Source: Urophycis tenuis | Taxonomy: Eukaryota; Chordata; Actinopteri; Gadiformes; Phycidae | DNA length: 64,000 nt | Direction of reading: 5' to 3' | Assembly (NCBI GenBank): GCA_036785325.1 | Contig: JAXIVH010000072.1 | Span: forward strand, 622,001 to 686,000 | Shown here: positions 12,920-23,000 of the stretch, piece after piece | Layout: every line of letters starts with the position of its first letter | Numbering within the stretch: position 1 is the first letter of the stretch | Notes under the pieces: model-generated | What the model saw: the letters and a program-made list of their open reading frames with translations, nothing else | What the model was told of the DNA's origin: nothing | The model's database searches: none | Made by a program: the position numbers and the translations under genes

Positions 12920-15900
12920 ATGTAGGCTTGGGAGTCACACACTCACATTCATTTGTTGTTGTTCATTAGAAACGTTTCAGTATTCATTTCTAGTTAATAT
13001 AGTCCTATCCGTATATAGTCCAGCCTCCATCACATATGATTGGGGGAGGCTCCCACATGCTTGCACTTTACACTGTTGACTTGTACCATCAGAACAGACA
13101 TGTCCTGTGATTTTCAGCCTTCTATGATGATACTACTGTTCATAGCAGGCACATCCTGACAGATGAGAATATCACTGTCAGGTATTGCCTATGGGCTGAA
13201 ATATGTGCCACCAGAAACCGCTAAGGCAGTGGCAGCTGCCCCTATTGGCCCAAGAGGCATCCTGTGTGTATCTTTGCTCAATTGCTTTCCCTCAACTACC
13301 CGGATGTTTGTCACAGAAAATTGAAATTGAATTTTGAGAACGTTAACCATTGCTAGTATACAACAACTCTGGCTAAGTGCCAGAGTTGGGGGGGGGACTG
13401 TCTTTAGGGTAGGCATACCAATAAATGTGAAGTAATGTATCTGGGACATGCATACGTGTCTTTGATTTGGGTAGTACGGACACTTTTTCGACAAGAAGCC
13501 GATGGGGGGGGGGGGGGGGGGGGTAAAGGCTGGATGTTATGCAGGGTTCAGATGAACTCCGAACAAGTGAGTCTTGAGTCTCTTTCGAAAGATGAGGACT
13601 GACTCTGCAGTCCTGACATTGGCAGGGAGCTCGTTCCACCACTGCGGTGCCAAAATGGAGAAGAGTTGTGATTTCGTCGTCCGACCTTTTCCTCCTTTTA
13701 GGGATGGAGGTACCATTCGACCAGCTGAGGTAGTTGAGCAGAGTGCTCAAGCAGGGGCGTGGGGTTTCACTAACGCTTGGAGGTAGGTGGGGGCAGTTCC
13801 ACTGACGGCTTTGTAGGCCAGTACCATTGTCTTGAATTTAATGCAAGCCACTACAGGGAGCCAGTGGAGGTCATGGAAGAGAGGGGTCACATGGGAGAAT
13901 TTGTGTAGGTTGAACACGAGGCATGCTGGATCCGCTGCAAAGGTTTTATTGCAGTTGTAGGGCTAAGAGCGAGTTGCAGTAGTCGAGGCGGGAGATGACG
14001 TGCTTGGGTCAGGAGTTGTGTCGCTTCCCTCGTGAGGAATGACCAGATCCTGCGGATGTTGTAGAGAGCAAATCTATCGGGTCACTGCAGTGATGTTTGC
14101 AGTGCAGGACTGTTGGTTGTTGGGTATTATGCCAAGGTTCCACGTGGTCGGTGAGGCACATACTGTAATGCCCTTAACTGAGACCAGTAAGTCCCTGTGA
14201 GGGCAGTCTATCCCCGGTATGAAGATAAGCTCAGTCTTTGCGAGATTGAGCTTGAGGTGATGCGCAGTTGTCCAAGTGCTTATGTCTGCCAAACATTCTG
14301 AGATGCGTGTTGCAATCAGAGTGTCTGAGGGGGGAAACAGTTGAGTGTCGTCCACATAACAGTGATAGGAAAAACCATGTGATGTGATTACAGAGCTTAA
14401 AGATCTGGTTTATAGGGAGAACAGTATCGGTCCTAATACTGAGCCTTGAGGGACACCAGTGTTTAGCGAGCGGGGTTTGGACAGAGATTACATGTGACCT
14501 GATAAGTGCGATTCATAAGGTAAGATGTGAACCAGGATAACGTAGTGTCAGTAATGCCGAAATCAGCGAAAGTGGTGAGGAGGGTCAGGTGGTTCACAGT
14601 TTCGAATGCCGCAGACAGGTCAAGGAGAGCAAGCACTGATGAGAGGGAAGAGGCTTTGCCGGCACGAAGAGACTCGGTCACCGTCATGAGGGCCGTCTCT
14701 GTAGAGTGTGCAGTCTTGAAGCCTGGCTGATTGGGATCAAGCAAGTGGTTTTCTGAGAGGTAGGAAGACAGTTGGTTAGAGACTGCTCGTTCCAGGGTTT
14801 AGAAAGGAATGATAGAAGAGATACCGGGCTGTAGTTCTGGATGACAGCAGTGTCGAGGGTAGGTTTCTCGAGATGAGATGTGATGAGAGAACAGCAGAGG
14901 AGAAAGTAGAGGGAGAGAGGGTTTTCAGGTTACGGTGGGTTGTAACATGTGGGGAGTAGAAGGAACAGAGGAGGGGGACTTCAAGGGGAGAGAGAAAGCG
15001 ACAAAGTGATGGTCAGACACAGAGAGTGGGGTAACAGGGAGTGCATGGGTACTGCAGGAACTTGTGAAGACAAGGTCAAGTTGGTTCCCGGCTCTGTGGC
15101 TATGGGGAGAAGGAGAGAGTGTAGAGGAGATGGATAGAGGAGATTGGAAAGGGTGCAGCATTGAGTATTGGGTCGTGGATGGCGTCTTTGTCGGGTTGAT
15201 GTCCTGACTGGGATTGGGGTTAAACACATGTATTTACTTGCTTGTGTAGTTGAATACCACTATACAGTCTGGATATTGTCGTACTGCATGTTTCAGAGTT
15301 ATAAGCAAAATAAACACTCTCAAAACACTCCCTTCTAAGATGACCAAGTGGTCTTTCATGGTGTCTAAGTGATGTTTTGGCATCACTTAGAACAAATTCA
15401 AGTATTTCAAATTGTTGGAGTGGCCCTTCGTGAGCCAATGCCAAATATGCTGTGAAGCCATTTGCTGTCCATCTGTTAAACCTAGTGTCTGTTCTTCTCT
15501 AGGGACAAAATCATGAGCATAACTTCTCTGAGGCTTTAAAATTATACATTTTCACTACATCATCCCATATTTTATGTGATAAATTCGCTTTTTTATCTTG
15601 CAAGAGGTGTAGTGTGGACCCCTTTTGAACTTTTCAAAAAACTCCACATGCCAGCTCCAAATGCCAGCCTACACGCCTATCAGAATGAGTTTCTTTCTCT
15701 ACCCACAGGTTATCTTCTTCTCACTTTAATGGCAGCCTCCATTTTGAATGAGTTTCTTTCTCTACCCACAGGTTATCTTCATCTCACTTTAATGGCAGCC
15801 TCCATTTTGAATGAGTTTCTTTCTCTACCCAGAGGTTATCTTCATCTCACTTTAATGGCAGCCTCCATTTTGAATGACTTTCTTTCTCTACCTACAGGTT

Positions 15901-16558
15901 ATCTTCATCTCACTTTAATGGCAGCCTCCATTTTGAGCGATCCCAAAGCACCCCCTGGTTGATAGGTCTAATGGCCAAGGCTGCATCTCTTTTAGCAATG
16001 CCTTTTATTTCCAATGCGTTTCAATGGCACATTTGATGGTGAGTCACTTCCTGTAGGGCCACAGCCACAAAATTGCAAATCTTTTATGTCCTTGAGGCAC
16101 TTTCATTTAAAAGAGACCCCAGGTCTCTAGCTGACCCCCAAGTGTCCCAAGGTCACCTACTTATTGCATCACTTCCTGTAGGGCTAGAGCCTCCAAATTG
16201 ATTTCCATAGTCAAGCTTCATGCCTTGATTCATTTAAAAGAGACCAGATGTCTCTGGTCTCCTGATTCATTTTTCGTTTTTTGGGAAAAAATGGTTTATT
16301 CTTCTTTTGACACTTCTTTTCAAGACCAAAACATTGCCTTATCAAACTTTCCATACCTGTACATTCGCTGAACGAAGATTGTGAAAATAAAATGCACATT
16401 TCTCTTTACAAATGTTATCAAAAATGTAAACATATAACATTTTCCACTGAGAATAAAAGGCATGTCATCCATATTCTTTTCATAGAATGCAAATGGACAA
16501 CATCTTGACGAATTGCCTATTCTGTCATTTAGGTTGGAGATCAAATTGGCCTAAACAC

Positions 16559-16611
<53 letters not shown>

Positions 16612-17828
16612 CTTACTGTGTGACTTTCTTACTGTTCTGGTGACTTTCTTACTGTATTAACAGCAATGAAATGTTTCACCATCTTCTGACAAATGTACTT
16701 TTTGAGTTTTTTAAACTTTTTAAGTTGCTTTGGATAAAAGCATCGGCTAAATGCCCTAAATGTAAAAGTGGTAACACTTTGTATTAGGATACACCTATTC
16801 ACCATTAATTTGTTGCTTATTAGCATGCAAATTAGTAACATATTGGCTCTTAATTATTAAGTACTTATTAGGGATGTCCGATAATATCGGCCAACCGATA
16901 ATATCGGCCGATATTAGCCTATTTTTGTAATAGCGGTTCATATCGTTATCGGTTTTACCACCGATAATGTTCTTGTGCATAAATATGGCACTTTTCCATA
17001 AGTTGAAATAGTGTCCTTATTTTTTATAGACAGTGTTAATTTGTGAAATGCAATCTAGTGAGGCATCACAATAAAAGTAGATGATGTGTTTATTCCACAA
17101 CAGGAGATATGGGACCTAAAATTAGTCTGGGGGCGAAAATAAAAACGCCTGTATATATCGGTATACCATATCGGTTGATATCGGAATCGGAAATTAAGAA
17201 TTTGGACAATATCGGCTATCGGATATCGGCAAAAAGTCAATATCGGACATCCCTAGTACTTATTAATGCCTAATTCTGCATGGCCTTCGTATACAACCAG
17301 TAAGCCATTAACTAAGAGTTTTCCTTCAGTAACCTCAGAATGTTTGCTTATTAGTAGTAAGTAAGGAAGTTGTTGTATATGAATAACGATCTCAATATGC
17401 TTTGTTTAGTATGGACTTTATAACACGCCTGGAATTCAATAGCAAATCACCCTTTAAGTGGGCCTAAAAACTTCTGAGGGCACATTCAGGATTGATTTTG
17501 AACATGCTAATTTTAACTTTTGCTTCTGTTATACCAGCCCCTTATGGCACCTTTTGCCCTGCAAACTGTCCCTGGAAATTGGGATACATCTTCTGTATTC
17601 CTTCTTAAAGAGCTTTTCCTTGTCCTTCAGACTTATGGTGTTGTATAGTGTGGGCCTGTGAATCCCTTTGAGATTAAAATTGTGATTAAGAGATAAACAC
17701 AGAAAACTGACTTCAAATTACACTTTTGTTGAGAGGATGACTGTGATACCCTGCAGATCCACATGAAGACCATGCCAGCTGCCATGTTCAGACTGCTCAC
17801 TGGACAGGAAACACCGATGTTCATATGA
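1265..17828 (+). CDS. apba2: APBA2 (Mint2/X11-beta)-like, last two coding exons (PDZ2 and C-terminus)
   Basis: Exons: 1265-1405 and 17757-17828 (stop TGA 17826-17828); earlier exons lie outside the window. The first exon follows 'catacag' and encodes the second PDZ domain core ([20 protein letters not shown], then [19 protein letters not shown]), ending before 'gttaga'. The second follows 'ccctgcag' and encodes [18 protein letters not shown] and a C-terminus PMFI. Both junctions are in phase 0. [15 protein letters not shown] and [12 protein letters not shown] fit APBA2 better than APBA1 as I know these families. APBA proteins are neuronal adaptors that bind the APP tail and Munc18. In the family the hydrophobic C-terminus folds back on PDZ1, and this ending is kept. 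The intron between the exons is ~16.35 kb and almost all transposon. Which teleost duplicate (apba2a or apba2b) cannot be said. Confidence 0.88.
1406..2384. other. apba2 intron segment, no recognised element
   Basis: AT-rich intronic sequence. Short open frames here are low complexity (for example runs of Ile, Leu, Phe and Tyr near 1740-1850) and have no family resemblance. I see no repeat boundary or RNA gene. Confidence 0.5.
2385..4535 (+). mobile_element. L2-clade LINE, decayed, with 3' tail
   Basis: The forward strand encodes an L2 reverse transcriptase in shifted frames. From 2400 there is the linker between endonuclease and RT, interrupted by a C-rich run near 2547-2568. From about 2950 come RT motifs [58 protein letters not shown] and a CADN variant of the catalytic box (usual YADD). 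A TTCC run sits at 3474-3497. After about 3920 the C-terminal part ([18 protein letters not shown]) continues in another frame. The 3' end has the classic fish L2 tail (TTGCTTTGGATAAAAGCGTC, then TAAATGCC and TAAATGTAAATG) up to about 4532. Multiple frameshifts make it non-functional. An inverted relative lies at 13369-15235. Confidence 0.85.
4043..4087. repeat. Perfect 20-bp-arm hairpin inside the L2
   Basis: Positions 4043-4062 are the exact reverse complement of 4068-4087, with a 5-nt loop (tacgg). The sister L2 at 13369-15235 lacks it, so it arose after the copies split (see findings). Confidence 0.9.
4538..4616 (-). mobile_element. Fragment of gypsy LTR (U5 end)
   Basis: About 79 bp are nearly identical to 11275-11355, the end of the gypsy 5' LTR with its AATAAA-like signal and the start of the leader. 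It is an isolated scrap of the same retrotransposon family, placed between an L2 tail and another LINE. Confidence 0.75.
4622..6190 (-). mobile_element. Non-LTR LINE fragment (RT and C-terminal domain)
   Basis: Reverse-strand frames that together cover an [19 protein letters not shown] and [13 protein letters not shown] (about 6142-6050), [12 protein letters not shown] (about 5970), [28 protein letters not shown] (about 5690), [29 protein letters not shown] (about 5480), then [18 protein letters not shown] and [19 protein letters not shown] (about 5260-5100). Frameshifts break it into at least three pieces. The 3' end at about 4622 has the 'tacaagatacaag' repeat. It is 5'-truncated by the hAT sequence that begins at 6191. 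It resembles the near-intact LINE at 51-54.4 kb but is a different, more decayed copy. Confidence 0.82.
6191..6660 (+). mobile_element. Rearranged hAT-like element, left end
   Basis: It starts TAGGGTTGAGCACCGAAAC, the exact reverse complement of the right end of the copy at 60852-61281. Internal sequence ('gacgtcagtgccgctacgct', 'cacctcaaatttaagtaaac') matches the same copy. Between about 6260 and 6390 the first part of the element occurs again as an inverted duplicate, so this copy is fold-back rearranged. The matching part of the other copy encodes a BED-like zinc finger on the strand of the element. Confidence 0.7.
6609..6985. repeat. ~106-bp tandem repeat ending in an inverted copy
   Basis: The unit 'ggtgtttatttaaaag ... 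gggatgcagcaagcacttcagcagcagcag ... cctgggagtcc' recurs at about 6625, 6725 and 6831. The last unit is followed by an inverted copy (about 6915-6985), so 6868-6985 can fold into a long, nearly perfect hairpin. Each unit also has a small palindrome around 'ggactcccagcctgggagtcc'. The unit derives from the hAT coding region just upstream. Confidence 0.85.
6986..7055 (-). repeat. Truncated gypsy 3' LTR
   Basis: It starts TGTCACACTCTG on the reverse strand right after the polypurine tract and matches the first ~65 bp of the 5' LTR (11715 downward: 'ccgcctccactactccattc', 'tctgccttca'). It is lost where the hAT-derived hairpin begins. Confidence 0.75.
7130..7684 (-). pseudogene. Gypsy integrase C-terminus and chromodomain
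   Basis: A 184-codon open frame. Residues ~20-60 carry the integrase C-terminal segment typical of gypsy elements ([20 protein letters not shown], then [13 protein letters not shown]). Residues ~95-130 are a chromodomain ([20 protein letters not shown] and FHRHHPDQP). In chromoviruses the chromodomain helps direct integration to chromatin. This is the longest intact stretch of the 3' half of the element. Confidence 0.85.
7985..8508 (-). pseudogene. Gypsy integrase core fragment
   Basis: Frames here encode the end of the zinc-binding domain (CPVCSQHK) and the catalytic core ([12 protein letters not shown] with the first Asp, then [13 protein letters not shown] and [14 protein letters not shown] with the second Asp). 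The usual SDRGPQF box is altered and the third acidic residue region is lost to frameshift. Confidence 0.82.
8474..9855 (-). pseudogene. Gypsy reverse transcriptase and RNase H
   Basis: 9855-9526 encodes the RT fingers ([38 protein letters not shown]). 9500-9042 encodes the palm with [11 protein letters not shown], the YLDD catalytic box. 9042-8764 has the RNase H domain ([30 protein letters not shown]), and 8719-8474 the tether ([18 protein letters not shown]). At least three frame changes separate these parts. Confidence 0.88.
9999..10445 (-). pseudogene. Gypsy aspartic protease
   Basis: A 148-codon frame with the retroviral-type protease signature [11 protein letters not shown] (DSG at residues 19-21) and [15 protein letters not shown] near the C-terminal flap region, followed by a proline-rich tail. 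It cleaves the Gag-Pol precursor in active relatives. An overlapping frame (10609-10196) is its shadow, and a frame change must join it to gag. Confidence 0.82.
10855..11262 (-). pseudogene. Gypsy gag fragment
   Basis: Within a 291-codon frame (11730-10855) the part after about 11262 reads as a gag N-terminus: a coiled segment ([33 protein letters not shown]), a proline-rich stretch, and a downstream capsid-like part ([20 protein letters not shown]). The first ~150 codons of that frame are only LTR sequence read through. Confidence 0.65.
11293..11715 (-). repeat. Gypsy 5' LTR, ~423 bp
   Basis: On the reverse strand it begins TGTCAGGATCTG and ends GCTGCA just before 'ATTGGGTCC', a plausible primer-binding site start (TGG two bases after the LTR). 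An AATAAA signal lies near its 3' end. The start matches the truncated 3' LTR at 7055. Exact ends are inferred from the TG...CA rule. Confidence 0.7.
11716..11813 (-). mobile_element. Remnant of a second gypsy copy in tandem
   Basis: The ~98 bp upstream of the 5' LTR match the region just before the 3' LTR (7056-7135), including the polypurine tract and the 'gggacggctccc' stretch. A 5' LTR should not be preceded by internal 3' sequence, so this is the trace of an adjacent copy sharing the LTR. Confidence 0.75.
11814..12480. repeat. AT-rich MITE-like sequence in apba2 intron
   Basis: From about 11865 the text 'ctggtaacacttataatgag' and repeated 'cattagta/actcattagt' phrases resemble the short-palindrome elements starting GGTAACACTT that are common in fish; 16776 onward starts the same way. 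Ends were not located. 12250-12480 shows nothing further. Confidence 0.45.
12487..12831 (-). other. Unidentified 114-codon open frame
   Basis: Codons look protein-like rather than random: a mixed hydrophobic segment ([20 protein letters not shown]) followed by a charged tail ([20 protein letters not shown]). I do not recognise the family. It has no visible promoter or splice partner and lies antisense in a transposon-rich intron, so it is more likely a piece of a mobile element or a retrocopy than a gene. Confidence 0.3.
12892..12919. repeat. (CA)n microsatellite
   Basis: About 14 CA units. From 12920 to 13368 I see no other feature. Confidence 0.9.
13369..15235 (-). mobile_element. L2-clade LINE, inverted relative of the 2.4-4.5 kb copy
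   Basis: The reverse strand starts with the end of the APE endonuclease ([12 protein letters not shown], then [15 protein letters not shown] with the SDH motif; about 15227-14925). Next come RT parts ([37 protein letters not shown]; about 14744-14463), the MDDTQLF segment (14355, the catalytic box as MDD) with [15 protein letters not shown], and the C-terminal portion to about 13560. A run of G lies at 13504-13523. It is broken by several frameshifts and one short gap around 14780. Same family as the forward L2 about 10 kb upstream. Confidence 0.85.
15236..15683. other. apba2 intron, unidentified
   Basis: A 74-codon reverse frame (15444-15220) runs into the L2 edge and has no recognised motif. 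A local inverted repeat around 'ctaagtgatg...catcacttag' (about 15364-15390) is the only structure noted. Confidence 0.4.
15684..15935. repeat. 63-bp minisatellite, four units
   Basis: Units start at 15684, 15747, 15810 and 15873, each beginning 'aatgagtttctttctctacc' (or a one-base variant) and ending 'gcagcctccattttga'. Because 63 is a multiple of three, the array is open as a 21-residue repeat, but nothing else suggests coding. 15936-16560 has no recognised feature. Confidence 0.9.
16561..16610. repeat. (TG)n microsatellite
   Basis: About 25 TG units, directly upstream of an L2 tail. Confidence 0.95.
16625..16775 (+). mobile_element. Isolated L2 3' tail
   Basis: It matches the last ~150 bp of the 2.4-4.5 kb L2 ('tgactttcttactgtatta', 'gcaatgaaatgtttcacc', 'gttgctttggataaaagc', 'taaatgccctaaatgtaaa'). 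A 5'-truncated insertion or a tail-mobilised SINE. Confidence 0.75.
16776..17420. mobile_element. MITE starting GGTAACACTT, split by a hAT MITE
   Basis: Low-complexity 'attagtaa/cttattag' text on both sides of 16869-17255 reads continuously once the inner element and one target duplicate are removed. Its own right end is not certain (about 17370-17420). Confidence 0.5.
16869..17255. mobile_element. Intact hAT MITE, 387 bp, with 8-bp target duplication
   Basis: It starts TAGGGATGTCCGATA and ends in the complement (TATCGGACATCCCTA). It is flanked by the direct repeat GTACTTAT at 16861-16868 and 17256-17263, the 8-bp signature of hAT insertions. The interior is rich in 'atatcgg' palindromes and codes for nothing. 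Confidence 0.92.
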
Positions 17829-19055
17829 AGGAAAGGAAGGGACCATGCAACACTCATCAAGCCAACAGCAAGGATTGGTCTTCACAATCCTGAGGTGCAA
17901 CCCGAGCTGTCCAATAAGGCCTTTTCTTTAGGACAGCAAACCAGACTCTTTTTTTTTTTTTTTCAAATGTTTATCCTCCCTTACTGTGTGACCATGTCAG
18001 GGCATCACGCTCTCCTCATCGAACAACAGATGATGTCAACATGTCAGGTGTTTGAGAATGAGCGGGGCATTTACTCACGTCTATTTATGTCCTACTTCTG
18101 CAGGGAGTGTGATCATTCTCCTGTGCTTGTGTACTACTGTCTCGGTGTCTGTTCTGTTGTTTATTTATTTTAACCATGTAAATAGTTGCTGATGTTTGGA
18201 CTGTGAGAGAAAGGTTGAAGGTCATAAAGAATGGAAAGGTGAGCTGGAAAATGCAGGCATGTGGGGACATGCTGTGAATTTATTTATGAGATTTAGAGAT
18301 TTAGTAGCGGACTGTGAAACTACAGCATGGATGTATTGCGCCACTGTTAAGTTTGTACGTATGCTAATGTTGTTCACCTGCGGATGGACAAGGAGGTCCC
18401 AGCAGAGAGTAACAGGGACAAACGGCCATATTGTTATGGACAGTACTACTACTACAGTTAAGGGCAATAGTATGTCCAACTCCAGACATTGAACATCTCA
18501 CAAAGGATCTGCTCATCATTTACTGTTCCCATGAATGGACAGGCGACACCTCATCTCATTAAAATGCAATGCAACATAAAAAAACTACACTAAAATCTTT
18601 TACAATATTATCTTTTGAAAATGAAGTCATGCTTATGAAAATGATCAAGTTAAAACATTCTTCTTTTTAAGCAACTACTCTGTGCGTGTGTTTGTGTGTA
18701 TGTGTGCTGATTTGTGGTATTTCTGGGTGGGACTGGGGGGGCTGTACTGTACGTGTATTGTGTTATGTGAGCTCTGTTGCCATCAGCAGTACAAGAATGT
18801 CTGTACATAAGGATCAACGTCTCTACAATTGTGCCCATGTCTCACATTTAGTCCCTTCAAGCACACACCCTGCTGTCACGAGTGTGAGACAGAAAGAGCT
18901 GTGAATCGCACACTGTGAGAGTAACAAAAGCCCTACTACTTACTATGGAGTAATGGCTTACAAAAATAAATGGTACTCAAAACCCTACACATTCAAACAT
19001 TGTCTATGTGCATGCCTCTTAAATAACCATCAGTCATTTTGGCAAGATAATAAAA
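17829..19055 (+). other. apba2: apba2 3' UTR (approximate end)
   Basis: Sequence after the apba2 stop has no further coding signal. AATAAA hexamers occur at about 18965-18970 and in the region of 19046-19052, either of which could direct polyadenylation. A T run is at about 17948-17963. Short frames here are non-coding by appearance. Confidence 0.5.
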
Positions 19056-19320
19056 TGGAAGCCAAAACCAATTTGATTCTCTTTACCTGGATGTTTATTG
19101 TATCTTTGTTTCCCAGACTGATTTTGTCCATGATTCAATTTTCTTGTGACCTCCAAATTATTACATGTTATGCAGTGCGCCTTCTTCCACACACATAATC
19201 TTAACCCCATTAACACTTGCCCGTAATCCCAGTCAAGTTAGTAGTAGTTTGCTTTTGCTAAAAAGTCTTTGGGCTTCTTTGTCCTTCAGAAATGTATAAA
19301 ATACCTAAATCTTCTGTGCC

Positions 19321-19770
19321 AGCATGTCCTATGACCCCATGCATATCATGCAGGCCCTGACCCCCAGCATGTCCTATGACCCCATGCATATCATGCAGGC
19401 CCTGACCCCCAGCATGTCCTATGACCCCATGCATATCATGCAGGCCCTGACCCCCAGCATGTCCTATGACCCCATGCATATCATGCAGGCCCTGACCCCC
19501 AGCATGTCCTATGACCCCATGCATATCATGCAGGCCCTGACCCCCAGCATGTCCTATGACCCCATGCATATCATGCAGGCCCTGACCCCCAGCATGTCCT
19601 ATGACCCCATGCATATCATGCAGGCCCTGACCCCCAGCATGTCCTATGACCCCATGCATATCATGCAGGCCCTGACCCCCAGCATGTCCTATGACCCCAT
19701 GCATATCATGCAGGCCCTGACCCCCAGCATGTCCTATGACCCCATGCATATCATGCAGGCCCTGACCCCC
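19321..19770. repeat. Perfect 45-bp minisatellite, ten units
   Basis: Ten contiguous copies of a 45-bp unit (starting 'agcatgtcctatgacccc', containing 'atgcatatcatgcaggcc' and ending 'ctgaccccc'), 450 bp exactly, with no mismatch that I can see. It lies between the converging 3' ends of apba2 and sord. Both strands are open because the unit is 15 codons without a stop; no start context, splice site or flanking coding signal supports a protein. Confidence 0.97.
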
Positions 19771-19899
19771 AGGTTGGGAAGCACTGGCTCTCCATCGAGG
19801 GTCTGATAATCTATAAAGTATTTACGGCAGAACGAAGTCCAGTTCATTTTGTGACTCAGAGTCCCTAAGGGACATTTAATAATGCAGGTAAGTAAACAA

Positions 19900-20070
19900 T
19901 TAGGATCACATGGTTTTTATTAAACACTTATTAACGTAATTCACTAGCCATTCATTGTTTTTTAGTAAAAAGGCAGCATTGCTAATTTTGAGGATCAAAA
20001 TTCAAGTTATTCAAATTCAAATTATTAATCTGGACATTTTGTGTTGATGTGTATTTGTGTTCTAGCATCG
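19900..20070 (-). other. sord: sord 3' UTR
   Basis: Downstream of the sord stop on the reverse strand the first AATAAA hexamer is at 19921-19916, giving a 3' UTR of roughly 150-170 nt. Confidence 0.5.
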
Positions 20071-23000
20071 TCACGGCTCCTGGTCACTTTTATCACACTT
20101 CAGCATGACCTTGACTCCGTGACCTTGGCGCGTGGTCTCAAAGGCCTGAGCGGCCTCCTCCAGGGGGAAGCGGTGTGTCACCAGTGGCTTCACGTTCACC
20201 TTCCCCGATGCCAGCATGGCGATGGCCATGGGCCAGCTGGAGACACACACCAAACACCCGTTACTGGGCAAAAATTCCCTATGGTGTGAGCTCAAAGGTA
20301 GATACACCAATCATAACGGTATGGATGCCCAATCAGTCAAGGGCGTGCTAACATAAACATCAGGTGGAGTGATTGGTTGTGTGTGCTATATTAGAGCTAG
20401 TTGAGCTATAGAGCTAGTTGTGACATCACAACTGCTCCCACTCTAAGATAATGCAGATGTTAGCTCAAGGATGAGGCTGGGCACTGGATGATAATGTTAC
20501 AATAGCTCCAGTATAATGTTGAGCTTACCTCTAGGATGAGGCTAGGTTAGCTCTAGGGTGAGGCTAGGTAGGCTCTAGGATGACACGTAAGCTAAAGGAG
20601 GTTATCTTACGTGTTGCAGTAGCGGAACACTCCGCGGATGTCAACTTCGCGGACTGCAGCGTTTACCAGAGGAACGCTGGTCATCTCTGCACCCAGACCC
20701 ACCAGAACCACCACACCACCAGACCGGGTCGCCTGTCACAACACCAGCTAGTCAGTGATCGTTTTACTGCTAAAGAAGCTACTTATACCTAGCTAGTTCA
20801 AAAATATCCAACAATAGGCATTTTCCAAAGATTAGATTAAGATAGATAGTTAGATTAGATATTAAGATGATAATATAAATATATACATCACATATAAACA
20901 CAGTAGAAATATATGTATATATATAAAAAGATTGGTGTACATAGATGGCGGTTTGCACACTACTCTCCGCTCCGGTGCACTCGATGGCCACATGTGGCTG
21001 ATTTCCCAGCACACCCTCCACTCGCTGAGCCACTTCCTGTGCAGAGTCGTCTCTCTGCACCATCAGGGGAAAATCAGCCCCTAACTGCTTGGCCATCTTC
21101 AAACGCTCGGAGGACAGATCTACCCCAGAGGGAGGGTTCAAAGAAAGCCGATTAAACTTCTTCTCTGCAATAATTCAATGTGTAGAATATGGTTTATGTT
21201 TTTGTCTGTGGTGTATGTTTTATTGTGTTTTGTTGTATCCTGCTGTCTCGGCCATGTATCCCTTGTATAAGATATGTAAAATCTCAATGAGACCAACCAG
21301 GTTAAATAGAGAAGGGTTAGGGTAAGAGTGTTTTGGATGGTTGTTTTTTTTATACCTGTGATGGCGACCACTGAGGCGCCCATTGCCTTGGCCACCAGCA
21401 AACTGACCAGTCCAATGGGCCCTGAAGGTGTAGGAGGACAATGCCTCAGTCAGTGATGCAGCTTTAAATAAACATATTGACCACTGATGTCATTGGTCTC
21501 GAATTTCCATTCTCCGTCGGTCCAAATGACATCAATGGTCCAACTTTGCTGAAAGGATTTGTTAAAATGAAGAGTTGATGTTGCAAACCGTGATGTTTTT
21601 CATAACGTGTGCATGAAGCAGTACTACTTTAGAAAATAACTCAGTGTGACAATTCACCTTAGCCTTGTTTGTCTTATGTAGCCCCCCCCAGCCCCATCAT
21701 CTCATCAGCCTTTTATCCTTACCAAACCATAAATGTTTTCCTTTGAGCTAATGATATGCTGTTGTCATTTAGCAATTCTGTAGGTACGTATAAAATGTAA
21801 GAAACTGAGGCATAGCTCTATTTCTGGTCAACAATATAAACTCATTCACAAATGTTAACAGTGCATGTCATAATTGTGTATTCATAGTTACAAAACAGCT
21901 AAATCTAAGTCTTTACAAGCAGCCCCTGGCACTGGCTCCTATGGTACGTGGTTAAGGAGCAGGTAATCCTTGGTAACCCCAGGTAACGCTGCTTACACTG
22001 GTCAATATATCAACTGGCTATTGTGTGTCCGGTGTTAAACATGCTTGTCTGTGGGTTTTCTAATACACAAAAAGACTCAAAGTGGTACATACGGTTGGTT
22101 CCAGAGGGTTTGTTAGCTCAATGTTTTTTCGTTCAGAGATGTAAAGTCAGAGTGACTTTCACACCAGCAATGTGTTCAGTACCAACATGGTGGACTGAAC
22201 ACATTACTTCATGTTTGATCAGGGTGTAGCACTCTGCAGATGGAAGGCTGTCCCATGTTTGGTGGAAAGGTTTCATGTGACGTGATGTGAGTGTAATTGG
22301 TGGAGGATTTCACACATTACCTTATACAGTGAAGCTTATACTTTACCTTGTACAAACTACTTTACAGTGAACTCAGTTAGGACTATGTCATGCTGTAGTT
22401 AAGATTTTGTTGCAGTTATGGCATCTTGCTCAAGGATGTGTGCAGGTAAGACTCTGGACATTATTCACTGTGTTGTGATTGGTGGAGAATTTCAAGGCTC
22501 CATGTGATTTGATTTGTTTGCTGAAGGGGTTGTGTGTATTTTGATGGTGGTTGTAGCATCTTACCGGAGCCACAGATTAAGACTGTTGTTCCGAGGGTGA
22601 CACCGGCCCGGCGACACGCGTGGATCCCCACAGACAGGGGTTCAATCAGTGCACCCTCCTCAAAGGATACGTTATCGGGAAGCCTGGACACCATTGGACA
22701 AATGAAAAGCTTGTTCCTCACTCTGTTATCAACAACAAAATGTGAAAATGTAAACTACAATTTTACTGTCACACTGAACAGCCACAGTAAGGCACACACA
22801 CTAACGTGGCACTCTTTCTCTCAACAGAGCGGCGTGATGGCAGGGATGCTGTTCCTCACTTGTAACAGAAGTGGGCACTGTGCTTGTAGTATCGACAGAG
22901 GTTTCCGTTGTCAGGAGGCGTGGCACAGAAGAAGATGGTGGGAGACAGGTTGTAGCGTCCAGATTTGAAGAACTCGTCCATTTCTCTAGGAACTCCTGGC

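Noticed and set aside
15684..15935. CRISPR-like array
   Set aside because: Units are directly contiguous without spacers and the context is eukaryotic; it is a minisatellite. The same applies to 19321-19770.
19258..19806. 160-residue repeat protein (MSYDPMHIMQALTPS units) and its antisense partner
   Set aside because: Product of a stop-free 45-bp minisatellite; no splice sites, start context or flanking coding sequence.
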